64,000 bases of DNA from Duncaniella freteri (GTDB taxonomy: Bacteria > Bacteroidota > Bacteroidia > Bacteroidales > Muribaculaceae): contig NZ_SJSA01000001.1 in assembly GCF_004766125.1 (NCBI RefSeq), positions 1,984,001 through 2,048,000 on the forward strand, given 5' to 3'. Positions 57,064 to 64,000 of the stretch are shown here, in pieces. Both the position numbers and the translations under genes were made by a program. How positions within the stretch are numbered: position 1 is the stretch's first letter; each line of letters starts with the position of its first letter. The notes beneath the pieces were generated by a model. It searched no databases, was not told where the DNA came from, and saw only the letters and a program-made list of their open reading frames with translations.

Positions 57064-57480
57064 AAATTTGAGGCATTTACCTTTTTATATGCCATCGGAC
57101 TAATACTGCTTGTTGGGTTTCTATTCGATAAGCCTATCCCGTTTGAAAGAACTGTATATTTTTCATCGTTATTTCTTTTATCCGGGCTGGTTGCTTGGCT
57201 GGTTGCTAATGGTAAACATTGGTTTGTATTCGGTATTGTTTATGAAATCATATTTATGATTTTATGGGCCTTGATGTTAGCCGTTGCGCATTATATAGAA
57301 TATGATAGTCTTAATCATGCCATAGAAGACGGAATAATTGATGCTTGTGTATTTGTATATTTACTCGTGGGACCGGCAATCGTCATGTTTATTCCGTCAC
57401 TTGTATTGGCTTTCTTTGGCTATCATCTAATCAATAAGAAAAGCAGGGATAATGAAATTGATAAAAATGTAATATCATGA
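57037..57480 (+). CDS. MKLTDKRFW-start membrane protein (array gene 7)
   Basis: 147 aa. Starts MKLTDKRFWKFEAF, followed by about four membrane helices (TFLYAIGLILLVGFLF; TVYFSSLFLLSGLVAWLV; FGIVYEIIFMILWALMLAV; CVFVYLLVGPAIVMFIPSLV). No family recognised. The first 27 bp are one of the recurring start segments of the array. The stop overlaps the next start by 4 bp. Confidence 0.6.
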   Translation: MKLTDKRFWKFEAFTFLYAIGLILLVGFLFDKPIPFERTVYFSSLFLLSGLVAWLVANGKHWFVFGIVYEIIFMILWALMLAVAHYIEYDSLNHAIEDGIIDACVFVYLLVGPAIVMFIPSLVLAFFGYHLINKKSRDNEIDKNVIS

Positions 57481-57497
57481 AACTGACCGATAAAGAA
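57477..57497 (+). repeat. Recurring start segment, copy 2 (partial)
   Basis: ATGAAACTGACCGATAAAG encodes MKLTDK; the match ends before RFW. Confidence 0.75.
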
Positions 57498-57869
57498 ATA
57501 TCTGCACTACTTGACAAATCTGCGGAAGTGCGTTACCGATATTCCATCAAGCGAATTGCCGACGCATACTGCTTGTGGACTATTATCTCAAGTGATGGCA
57601 GTTATTGTCTGATTGTCGGTAACGGATGCCAAATGCTTCCGATATGGCCTTTCAAGGAATATGTGGAGATATATCTGTGTGGGAAAACAGTCGGATTCGA
57701 TGTCGTTTCAATAGATCTGAATAAATTTGAAAATGAAGTGATTAACATTATTTGCGATAACAACTTCCCAATCTCTGTTTTCCCTGTATCGGATGAAGAC
57801 ACTGGAAAGATTGTAGATCTTGATACTTTTGTAAAGGATTTATCCGTTGATCTTGAAAACTACCGATAA
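57477..57869 (+). CDS. DUF2750 family immunity-like protein (array gene 8)
   Basis: 130 aa cytoplasmic protein: EISALLDKSAEVRYRYSIKR, CLWTIISSDGSYCLIVGNGC, MLPIWPFKEYVEIY and FPISVFPVSDEDTGK follow the DUF2750 pattern (a 'LPVWPHPEYA'-type central motif). DUF2750 members are frequent in polymorphic-toxin immunity clusters. It starts with MKLTDKE, sharing the first 19 bp of the recurring start segment. It overlaps the next gene by 1 bp (TAATG). Confidence 0.72.
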   Translation: MKLTDKEISALLDKSAEVRYRYSIKRIADAYCLWTIISSDGSYCLIVGNGCQMLPIWPFKEYVEIYLCGKTVGFDVVSIDLNKFENEVINIICDNNFPISVFPVSDEDTGKIVDLDTFVKDLSVDLENYR

Positions 57870-58243
57870 TGGATTGCGACAACGAAAAATATAAGAACCT
57901 TTGGCATATATTTGTCAATATCGAAGCTATTGAAGGCTATAATTTCAATGATCTTATTGATACATCCGATTGCGATACTACTGTTAGCAAATATATCGGA
58001 GCATGGACCAACATTTTAGTCAAGGCCGATACAATCAATGAAGCCATTGAAATAATCCCGTTAGGGTTGAAAGAAAAGAACTTCAAGGTCATATTTATTG
58101 AACGTGCTGTAAATCTTCAATCAATGGCTGATGAAAACGACGTTGATGAAGAAGAGTTGGAAGAAGCCGACTGGTTACTCTCGACATCATACAGATTCAA
58201 AATTGTTGACCGTTTATATCCTTATATCGCAGATGAAGAATGA
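57869..58243 (+). CDS. Acidic protein of unknown function (array gene 9)
   Basis: 124 aa, very acidic (DENDVDEEELEEADWLLS). The start (WHIFVNIEAIEGYNFNDLID) and the central AWTNILVKADTINEAIEIIP-LGLKEKNF segment suggest a small alpha/beta fold; the DTINEAIEIIPLGL pattern recalls proteins that cover one target domain, as immunity proteins do. No family assigned. It overlaps the next gene by 11 bp. Confidence 0.55.
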   Translation: MDCDNEKYKNLWHIFVNIEAIEGYNFNDLIDTSDCDTTVSKYIGAWTNILVKADTINEAIEIIPLGLKEKNFKVIFIERAVNLQSMADENDVDEEELEEADWLLSTSYRFKIVDRLYPYIADEE

Positions 58244-58982
58244 GATATTGAATAAGTCACTGCTTGAGCTTGGTGAGTGGACTTGGCTCCGGCAGCCGTC
58301 TGGCGATGATTTGCAGTCAGACCGCCTTACTATGGAGTTGGACTGTCTAAGTAAGAAGAAACTTTGCGATTATAGCAATTCTGATATATACCTTGCGGTG
58401 AGTCAAGAAAAAGGGTTGCGATTTACTCTGCCATTGGCTATCAGACTTATTGAAGATGATATACTAATTGAATGTGAGTTTTATGAAGGAGATTTGTTAA
58501 AGGCGGTTCTTCAAATACCAACGACATATTACCAGCTTAATGTCGATGATTTCATCAAAGTGGCAAGTCTGATTTCTTTGAAAGACAACAAAAGAATCAT
58601 GTCTGATTATCATGGCAACAGAGAACTCCGTCTGTTATTTGATTTATGGTGCGATTACCGCAAATCATATAGGGTAAGGATTATCACTAACAATTATCGG
58701 CTACCGATAGATGATGTAAAGGAATTTCTATATCAGACTGTTGGAGATGACTCGTCTTCCGAAGTTGATTTTTCAGACTATACACACTATTGGAAATCAG
58801 ACAATCAAGGAGAAATCACAGCGATGATTTCAACTGTAATACCTTTTGATATTCTTCGCCAACGCATAGCCGAACAATGGACTATAGCTGATAAAATTGG
58901 CAATTCATTTGTTGTTGACTCTCGTATGTCTAAAATTTTCAACAAGCTCATTTATTGGATGAGTATTGACTTAGATTCATGA
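58233..58982 (+). CDS. CdiI-like contact-dependent inhibition immunity protein (array gene 10)
   Basis: 249 aa from the ATG at 58233 (an earlier in-frame Met would overlap the previous gene by over 100 bp). The segment LNKSLLELGEWTW, then LDCLSKKKLCDYSNSDIYLA, KGLRFTLPLAIRLIEDDILI and ECEFYEGDLLKAVL is the order of motifs seen in CdiI-family immunity proteins (LRxKPLxxFTVEDLR, GLKYLIPLA, FYPGDLL). The second half looks like a second, different domain. Binding to a toxin C-terminal domain is the expected role. Confidence 0.7.
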   Translation: MKNEILNKSLLELGEWTWLRQPSGDDLQSDRLTMELDCLSKKKLCDYSNSDIYLAVSQEKGLRFTLPLAIRLIEDDILIECEFYEGDLLKAVLQIPTTYYQLNVDDFIKVASLISLKDNKRIMSDYHGNRELRLLFDLWCDYRKSYRVRIITNNYRLPIDDVKEFLYQTVGDDSSSEVDFSDYTHYWKSDNQGEITAMISTVIPFDILRQRIAEQWTIADKIGNSFVVDSRMSKIFNKLIYWMSIDLDS

Positions 58983-59024
58983 GTTGCAAACTTCTCTACA
59001 ATAACCAGACTCAAAAATTCTTCA

Positions 59025-59675
59025 ATGAAATTCTATAAGCTATCACACGATTTAGAAACAGGCAAGAAATATCCACAGGTGGAATGCCTAAGACCTTTCA
59101 CTGCGTCTCAAATAAGTCCGTGGAATAAATTGTCGTGTAATCCTGATTTGAGGTTCAAATTAAGGAGAGGTGCCGTAATATCTGACTTTCTCTCAACAAC
59201 AGCCGGACCGGGTTGCGATATGCTTATATCTCCTGAATTATATGAATGTATCAGGCATTTCAATGTCATGCCACATCAAATTTTTCCGGTGACAGTAGAA
59301 ACCAATAAAGATGTTAGGGAATATTTGTGGGTGCATTTATATGGGCCATCATTTGTCGATTCAATAGATTATGAAAAATCATCTTTTATTCGGACAGAGT
59401 GGACTATCCCACAAGAGCCTATAACATTGGAGTCATTCAGTCAATATCAGCAATTAAAATTAAAGGATAAGACCGGGGCTTTTGGTGTAACTTTTAATTC
59501 ACTTGCGCTACGCGATAAAAGCACAACTTGGGATCTGTTTTTCCCATTTCCATTCGACAGTACAATCTTTATTTCTGAAAGGTTGACAGATGAACTAATA
59601 AGGTCTAATTATACCGGTTTGTCAATAGAACCGACAAATCTAATCACTTGCACATTGAATAATGAAACTGACTGA
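59025..59675 (+). CDS. Imm11/DUF1629-like immunity protein (array gene 11)
   Basis: 216 aa. N-terminal MKFYKLSHDLETGKKYPQVE and central FKLRRGAVISDFLSTTAGPG, CDMLISPELYECIRHFNVMP and YLWVHLYGPSFVDSIDYEKS fit the Imm11 (DUF1629) family of toxin immunity proteins. Its last residues NNETD and stop use the same bases as the start of the next gene (MKLTDKRFW), a 14-bp overlap. A 42-bp gap separates it from the gene before. Confidence 0.7.
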   Translation: MKFYKLSHDLETGKKYPQVECLRPFTASQISPWNKLSCNPDLRFKLRRGAVISDFLSTTAGPGCDMLISPELYECIRHFNVMPHQIFPVTVETNKDVREYLWVHLYGPSFVDSIDYEKSSFIRTEWTIPQEPITLESFSQYQQLKLKDKTGAFGVTFNSLALRDKSTTWDLFFPFPFDSTIFISERLTDELIRSNYTGLSIEPTNLITCTLNNETD

Positions 59676-59688
59676 TAAACGATTTTGG
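59662..59688 (+). repeat. Recurring start segment, copy 3
   Basis: ATGAAACTGACTGATAAACG and 7 more bases encode MKLTDKRFW; in another frame the bases give ETD-stop of the upstream gene. Confidence 0.85.
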
Positions 59689-60246
59689 AACAGATTAGGA
59701 AACACGGTCAATGAGTTATTCTTTTGGCTCTTTATTGTGTTTGCCGTGTTGCTAACCATTGATTTATGGTGTTTGTTGGCGACTGTCATAGTATGCCTGT
59801 TTGGTGCGATGGATAAGTCATTGACATTGTTGAAAATATTTGGAGCATTTGGGATAATTCTCATGCTTTTCTCCAATTTTACATTATGGCTGACAATGTA
59901 TTCGCCAAAGATATACAAATGGCTTGTGTCAGTGGTCCGTAGTAAACGACTGAGACTATTGTATTTCCTGACATTAGGCTATGTGAACGTATATCTGCTG
60001 AACCTCTATTATATCAGATTCAGATATAACCAGTATGAACTGACACAGTATCGTGTAAATGTGTTATATTCGGTTTTGGTCATGTTCCCAATCATAAATA
60101 TCCCGGTCTATGTAGCGGCCATTCGTCGTAGCGGGCGACAAGTGCCCTTGGGCTATGCGGCAAAGTTATATATGCAGGGAAGATTAGCAACGTACCTGAT
60201 ACAAAAGGATTATTCATCATTGATTAAAGATGGAAATGAACAGTGA
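59662..60246 (+). CDS. MKLTDKRFW-start membrane protein (array gene 12)
   Basis: 194 aa. MKLTDKRFWNRLG, then two long hydrophobic helices (ELFFWLFIVFAVLLTIDLWC; KIFGAFGIILMLFSNFTLWL), a further pair (LLYFLTLGYVNVYLLNLYYI; NVLYSVLVMFPIINIPVYVA) and a basic cytoplasmic tail. No family recognised. It overlaps genes on both sides (14 and 17 bp). Confidence 0.6.
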   Translation: MKLTDKRFWNRLGNTVNELFFWLFIVFAVLLTIDLWCLLATVIVCLFGAMDKSLTLLKIFGAFGIILMLFSNFTLWLTMYSPKIYKWLVSVVRSKRLRLLYFLTLGYVNVYLLNLYYIRFRYNQYELTQYRVNVLYSVLVMFPIINIPVYVAAIRRSGRQVPLGYAAKLYMQGRLATYLIQKDYSSLIKDGNEQ

Positions 60247-60604
60247 AATATACCATCCTATAAATTTGATTGATTGCGAGTGTTCAATCAACTCAATAGA
60301 CTACAATGCTACGGATCTTATTGTCGAGCTGGAACGGTTCGACAACAAAGGCATAGTCAGAGTTGAGTTCAAAGAAGTGTTCGCATATCGCGTGACTTTG
60401 GAACATTTCAGAATTACAGAGGTTATGGATGGCTTGACTTTACAGCCTCTATATATTGTTGAAAATTCCTCTTATTTGAAAGAAATCATGGCAACGGGGA
60501 TGAAAGTATTGTATGGCACTTCTCTTAACGTGACTCACTATGCAATAAAGACAGCCGAACACATCGTTGATATATTAACCACTGAAGATTATATCATAGA
60601 ATGA
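60230..60604 (+). CDS. Small soluble protein, immunity-like (array gene 13)
   Basis: 124 aa, no signal or membrane segment. Beta-rich start (INLIDCECSINSIDYNATDL; IVELERFDNKGIVRVEFKEV) and FAYRVTLEHFRITEV are reminiscent of small immunity folds, but no family is assigned. The ATG lies inside the end of the previous gene (17-bp overlap) and its own stop overlaps the next by 4 bp. Confidence 0.55.
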   Translation: MEMNSEIYHPINLIDCECSINSIDYNATDLIVELERFDNKGIVRVEFKEVFAYRVTLEHFRITEVMDGLTLQPLYIVENSSYLKEIMATGMKVLYGTSLNVTHYAIKTAEHIVDILTTEDYIIE

Positions 60605-61125
60605 AAAGACGAGGCTTAAAGAGATATTACCGTAATCTATTCAACAGGAACTTAGCCGAGAATTTTATTATAAATCTAAAAAGTGGAGCCGCAAAGTATG
60701 ATTTTGCACATATCCACTTTGATGGTTATGTTCTTAATCGGTGGAATGAAATTAAACTCCACCTTGATGCATTGTTTAGACAGTTAAGTCTTTTCAAATC
60801 AAATGCCATTAATATTACTATGCCTTTTCAAGTCTGGGGGCATGTTTGTTTTCAACGGGACTTAGGTTGTCAGGTTTCGTTATATGTTCATACACCCAAC
60901 AGTGATTATGATGATTTTCCTATGGTCTTCACAAATGTCTCTGATTACATGATAACTAATCGAAAAGAGTTGCATGATTATCTTAATAAAAGACAACGCG
61001 AAGGCTATGAAATACGATATTCAAGGAATTGCGATAATGAGCAGGAAATCGTTATTGCGATTATGAATGTTGGGCTACCGATTTTCACACCAATTAAAGA
61101 CACAAGCGATGAAACTGACCGATAA
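60601..61125 (+). CDS. Soluble protein of unknown function (array gene 14)
   Basis: 174 aa, basic N-terminus (MKRRGLKRYYRNLFNRNLAE), then mixed alpha/beta (YDFAHIHFDGYVLNRWNEIK; QVWGHVCFQRDLGCQVSLYV). The C-terminus TSDETDR and stop share bases with the start of the next gene (MKLTDKRFW), a 17-bp overlap of the kind also seen at 57037. No family recognised. Confidence 0.55.
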   Translation: MKRRGLKRYYRNLFNRNLAENFIINLKSGAAKYDFAHIHFDGYVLNRWNEIKLHLDALFRQLSLFKSNAINITMPFQVWGHVCFQRDLGCQVSLYVHTPNSDYDDFPMVFTNVSDYMITNRKELHDYLNKRQREGYEIRYSRNCDNEQEIVIAIMNVGLPIFTPIKDTSDETDR

Positions 61126-61135
61126 AAGATTTTGG
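61109..61135 (+). repeat. Recurring start segment, copy 4
   Basis: ATGAAACTGACCGATAAAAG and 7 more bases encode MKLTDKRFW; in another frame they give ETDR-stop of the upstream gene. Confidence 0.85.
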
Positions 61136-61504
61136 ATAGTGATTATTTTAGCGCCCTTCTTGATGGCGTGCAGTGACAGGCACGACATAACCGACAATTA
61201 TTCCGTATTTACATATGGAGAGGGGTTGTATGGAGAAAAGGAAACGGATTATCCGATATTTGCTGAGAAACTTGGATATAAAGAATCGCCTAATTTTATC
61301 CCTCATATCAAACAGTCCTGGTGGAACCAAAAATATATCGTACTCAAACAATCCGGCGACATATTTTGGATTATAAAACCACAGAACCGGGAGCTGGAAG
61401 CCGGAGATATTTATTTAGGCCCATTAACCGCTTATCAGAAAGACAGCATATTGACAGCCGAAAGAATTGATTTGAACCAAATGAACCATAAGGCATATGA
61501 ATAA
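61109..61504 (+). CDS. MKLTDKRFW-start lipoprotein (array gene 15)
   Basis: 131 aa from ATG 61109. The recurring MKLTDKRFW start here forms the n-region of a lipoprotein signal: IVIILAPFLMAC, with the lipobox Cys at about residue 21. The mature part is a small polar domain (YGEGLYGEKETDYPIFAEKL; ILKPQNRELEAG-type segment). Thus the same start segment heads both membrane proteins and a lipoprotein. 8-bp overlap with the next gene. Confidence 0.62.
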   Translation: MKLTDKRFWIVIILAPFLMACSDRHDITDNYSVFTYGEGLYGEKETDYPIFAEKLGYKESPNFIPHIKQSWWNQKYIVLKQSGDIFWIIKPQNRELEAGDIYLGPLTAYQKDSILTAERIDLNQMNHKAYE

Positions 61505-62165
61505 GCGACAGTTTATGAAAATCATGTGTGATACTTTTAATCTTGGAAGTATCACTCCAAGTATCGTTGGCTATCATATAGATTGTATACTTATGGGTAT
61601 GAATCTTATAAAAGTTCCGGGACGAACCGGATACAAACTGTTTTTCTCTATTTATCCATTATGGCGACAATCTTTGAGAGCGTGTCTTGGCTATCCGTCG
61701 TTTCTTCAACCGATCCTCGATAATAAGAATATGGACTATATTCTCCCTGAGGATATGGCTGAAAATGAAATTGATGATGCGTTGCATTTATATCAATCGC
61801 AGATTTCATACAGTCATTCAGAGGATGTATCTTTCACAGAATTAAGAAAATACCTGAAATCATGTATATCGAATCATGTTGGGATAAGAAGTAACTTTGT
61901 GCTTCAAATGAAAATATATGAACTGCTTTACGGGATTGCTTTATATCGCGATGATAAAGAAACAGCTAACGACATATGCAAGACAATATCAGACAATATA
62001 ATACAGTGGGATGATAAGATATTTAAATACTGGTATGGCGATAAGGCTGAATATCTTTTGCGCCTTATGGATTTTGATTCCAATAGAATCAATCTTTTTG
62101 ATAATGTTTCGCTAAATTTAGCCGAGCCCAAAGTACAGAAATTACCACACTTTTCTTTTTTATAG
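61497..62165 (+). CDS. Soluble protein of unknown function (array gene 16)
   Basis: 222 aa, helical. CDTFNLGSITPSIVGYHIDC, YPLWRQSLRACLGYPSFLQP and IYELLYGIALYRDDKETAND suggest an all-alpha fold without a signal peptide. No family recognised. It ends 5 bp before the next start. Confidence 0.55.
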   Translation: MNKRQFMKIMCDTFNLGSITPSIVGYHIDCILMGMNLIKVPGRTGYKLFFSIYPLWRQSLRACLGYPSFLQPILDNKNMDYILPEDMAENEIDDALHLYQSQISYSHSEDVSFTELRKYLKSCISNHVGIRSNFVLQMKIYELLYGIALYRDDKETANDICKTISDNIIQWDDKIFKYWYGDKAEYLLRLMDFDSNRINLFDNVSLNLAEPKVQKLPHFSFL

Positions 62166-62170
62166 GAATA

Positions 62171-62521
62171 ATGAATATGAAACTGATCGATAAACGATTC
62201 TGGATAGCATGGACGGCTGTGGCAATGCTGATGGTGGTTGTTACTGCACAATGTTGTTTTAATGAGGACACGGTAATTCTTGGTATAGCCTATGCTTTGT
62301 CGTTAATCTCAACGTGGCTATGCCACCGAATCAGACCAAAGGCAACTTTTAGCAATCTACTGGTTATGTTCCTATACAATACCATACTTGGCTATAACTT
62401 GATTTTCAACAATCATGGTGGAGCCGGATTTACATGGTGGTTCTATCTTCTATTACTTAACGGAGTCCACTCGATTGTGCTATTGATATATACCTCATGT
62501 ATTTACATAAAGAAACGATGA
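62171..62521 (+). CDS. MKLIDKRFW-start membrane protein (array gene 17)
   Basis: 116 aa from ATG 62171; the second Met at 62177 begins the recurring start segment (MKLIDKRFW) and may be the real start. Three to four hydrophobic helices (IAWTAVAMLMVVVTAQCCF; VILGIAYALSLISTWLC; LLVMFLYNTILGYNLIF; FYLLLLNGVHSIVLLIYTSC). Unrecognised. Stop overlaps next start by 4 bp. Confidence 0.58.
   Translation: MNMKLIDKRFWIAWTAVAMLMVVVTAQCCFNEDTVILGIAYALSLISTWLCHRIRPKATFSNLLVMFLYNTILGYNLIFNNHGGAGFTWWFYLLLLNGVHSIVLLIYTSCIYIKKR
62177..62203 (+). repeat. Recurring start segment, copy 5
   Basis: ATGAAACTGATCGATAAACG and 7 more bases encode MKLIDKRFW. Here the upstream gene ended earlier, so the bases are not shared. 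Confidence 0.85.
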
Positions 62522-63030
62522 AACCTAAGAAAATCATCATTCTGACGATTATAGTGCTATTTGGAATAATGGGTGCGACTGTCTGCTATCGTCATGACAT
62601 AAGCTATCAACAAATATGCTGCATTAAGAATCCGGATAGTAAAGACAATGCCAATACTTTGTTCTATCCTTATGGATTCGCCCTGTTGCATGACAGCATT
62701 TCTCTGCAATCATACCGTGGCATAAACGAGAGCACCTTACGTATTGCAGACAATGTGGGTCAATGGGATTTTGAAAAATATTCCTATCTGATAACCTACG
62801 GCAATAATGTGGAACAGCTATCATACAGTTGGCTTGACACATTCATTTATGATGAGTCTCCCAGCTATGCCAAATGTTGGAAAGAAGGCAAACAATTACT
62901 GATTGTAGATTATCTGGGGTTCAATTACCGTCAACATTCACTTCTCAATGATAAAGAAATAAAAGGCAATGACAGCATATATGTCTATCGACTACCACAT
63001 TCACCATTCTTACGTGGCTTGCAAAACTAA
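62518..63030 (+). CDS. Secreted or anchored protein of unknown function (array gene 18)
   Basis: 170 aa from the ATG at 62518, which overlaps the previous stop. N-terminal signal or anchor MKPKKIIILTIIVLFGIMGA, then a polar extracytoplasmic domain (CCIKNPDSKDNANTLFYPYG; IADNVGQWDFEKYSYLITYG). Short and without a known family. Last gene of the array. Confidence 0.55.
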   Translation: MKPKKIIILTIIVLFGIMGATVCYRHDISYQQICCIKNPDSKDNANTLFYPYGFALLHDSISLQSYRGINESTLRIADNVGQWDFEKYSYLITYGNNVEQLSYSWLDTFIYDESPSYAKCWKEGKQLLIVDYLGFNYRQHSLLNDKEIKGNDSIYVYRLPHSPFLRGLQN

Positions 63031-63346
63031 TAACCACAAAAATATTCAAGACTTATGTAGCGGAGACTCTTCAATGGTAAATCGGAATCATGCAATGGCA
63101 ATAAGACCGAAGTAGCGAGAATACTCTACATCAATCCTCCGACACGATATCGCAAAACGAATAAATACGGCATAGTGCAAACCTCATAAAAAGTTGTTGC
63201 ACGAAAATAATTCTATGTAATTCCCTGAATTATATACACGAAAATCCAAATAAAAAACTTACCTTTGCATTGAAGAAAAGCGTTTTTTGAATTGATGCAA
63301 AATCAGGCCGAACAAAGCATCTCGCTCGTTTCTAAATCGTTACCTA
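63031..63346. other. Gap between the array and the integrase fragment
   Basis: 316 bp without a credible gene. A short open stretch (about 63070-63189, RILYINPPTRYRKTN) has no start codon and is probably a gene remnant. A TTACCTTTG sequence at about 63260 could be a promoter -7 element, but a -33 partner is not clear. Confidence 0.45.
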
Positions 63347-64000
63347 TTAAACCGTAAATCTCGGTAACTCATTAACAGCAAGCCGATAAAAATTTGAATA
63401 ATGTCTTGCGATGTGTGACGTGAGATGTTTGGAGATTTTCGCAAGGTCGGCAATCTCCTTGAGATACGCGTTGACTTTCTGGTTCGACATCACAGGAAGC
63501 ACCACACCGGTTGTCAGCACGACAGGGTGACCGCTGTATTTGCGCATGATTGTCTGCGGCACGTCAAGGAGCGGTATTACGCTCAGCTCCTCGGTCTTCT
63601 CACGGTTCTTCCTTATCCACATATTGCCGTTGGCGTCAGCCGATATGTCTGAACGTTTCAGCGTCTTGACATCAATGAACGCCAGCCCTGTGAAGCAGCA
63701 GAACACGAAAGTGTCCCTGACACATTCAAGTCTTGGAAAAGCCTTCAGGTCGAGAGCCATTATGCTTTTCAGCTCCGGCTCAGTGAGGAAGCCGCGGTCC
63801 GCCTTAGTGCGCTTGAAACGCTTTCCAAGAAACGGGTCGTCGCTGATCCACTTGTTGGCGATGGCATACTGGATCACATTCTTCAGGTAGCGCAGATACC
63901 GGACAGCGGTATTGTTGGCGCACTCCTTGCTCACACGCAGGAAATGCTCGAAATCCTGCACGAAACCGGCTGTCACATCCTTTATGGCTATATCCCTGTC
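63347..64000 (-). pseudogene. Tyrosine integrase lacking its catalytic end (continues right of window)
   Basis: Minus-strand Bacteroidetes integrase, open to the right edge, so its N-terminus is outside. Seen: core-binding domain (DFEHFLRVSKECANNTAVRY; LKNVIQYAIANKWISDDPF), start of the catalytic domain (FCCFTGLAFIDVKTLKRSDI, with Ala in place of the usual Arg context) and KHLTSHIARH. After HIARH the sequence leaves the family (YSNFYRLAVNELPRF) and stops at 63347; the GH box and nucleophile Tyr are missing. A matching C-terminal piece is at 36155-36349 on the same strand. Confidence 0.82.

Larger units (their letters stand above)
36341..63412. mobile_element. Putative nested integrative element (about 27 kb) inside an integrase gene
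   Basis: Bounded by two same-strand integrase fragments that meet at the codons for HIARH; an identical 8-mer GCGATGTG occurs at both edges (36333-36340 and 63408-63415). Inside the left edge are two complete-type integrase genes reading inward, as expected for an integrating element, followed by conjugation-related genes and an accessory array. Outside are genes of another conjugative element. The boundary is inferred; the short shared core and flanking mismatches leave open two unrelated integrase remnants. Confidence 0.45.

Noticed and set aside
58131-58232. Upstream in-frame start for the CdiI-like gene
   Set aside because: It would overlap the previous gene by over 100 bp; the ATG at 58233 fits the short overlaps typical of the array.
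36511-63370. GGTAACTC shared by the left (36511) and right (63363) edges of the nested element as an attachment core
   Set aside because: Only 8 bp with no similarity around it; expected by chance at this distance.
1-64000. CRISPR array, tRNA or rRNA genes
   Set aside because: No regularly spaced repeats, cloverleaf-like tRNA sequences or rRNA segments were found on reading; the only tandemly recurring unit is the coding start segment in the array.

Overview
The window is mobile, accessory DNA of a gut-type Bacteroidota (Bacteroidales; a Muribaculaceae or Bacteroides relative is plausible, but species cannot be read from the sequence). The signs are TAnnTTTG -7 promoters, a CarboxypepD-reg/TonB outer-membrane receptor, DUF2807 and DUF4421 proteins, an RteB-like regulator, DUF3945 and DUF3408 conjugation genes and Bacteroidetes-type tyrosine integrases. 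No rRNA, tRNA or CRISPR array was seen.

Layout. (1) 1-8.4 kb: a giant MutS-I/helicase gene of a conjugative element, cut inside its DExH motif by a recombinase-in-trio (RIT) element with 28-bp inverted ends. (2) 8.45-12.9 kb, minus strand: a tightly overlapping six-gene operon of two atypical sirtuins, a GNAT, an HD protein, a Fic protein and a HAD phosphatase, the last with a nonsense codon. (3) 14.3-27.4 kb: a metal-homeostasis cluster comprising Fur-family regulator, MBL protein, HMA protein, P1B ATPase, TonB receptor with His-rich tail, and TolC-HlyD-MFS efflux. Four of its promoters carry the same operator-like box at identical spacing. (4) 27.5-29.5 kb: DUF2807 and DUF4421 genes. (5) 29.5-36.1 kb: conjugative-element housekeeping, with an RteB-like regulator, a structured leader RNA candidate, a DUF3945 gene with an amber codon, a topoisomerase-like protein without the catalytic tyrosine, two excisionase-like HTH proteins and the C-terminal piece of an integrase. 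(6) About 36.3-63.4 kb: probably a second element nested in that integrase gene, whose N-terminal piece reappears at the right edge. It carries two integrases, a Schlafen/AlbA-histidine kinase-response regulator operon now in pieces, DUF3408, a sigma-like factor, a second HTH pair and a MobC-like protein. (7) 52.6-63.0 kb: an AT-rich, all-plus-strand array of about 18 small overlapping genes, many membrane or lipoprotein types. Several resemble immunity families (DUF2750, Imm11/DUF1629, CdiI-like).

The DNA is heavily remodelled by insertion sequences. One 1352-bp IS4-type element occurs five times with no difference noticed. Swapped 9-bp target duplications show that copies 1 and 2 recombined to invert 14.27-19.64 kb, splitting the TonB receptor gene. 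Copies 4 and 5 likewise inverted 45.51-51.23 kb, splitting the histidine kinase gene. Copy 3 is a simple insertion in the MFS gene. An IS5-type element splits the response regulator and another IS4-type element splits the second integrase. Removing each IS and one target copy restores the frame of every interrupted gene.

The strongest candidates for something new are the immunity-like array, where the stop of one gene and the start of the next (MKLTDKRFW) are encoded by one recurring segment, and the sirtuin/GNAT/HD/Fic/HAD operon.
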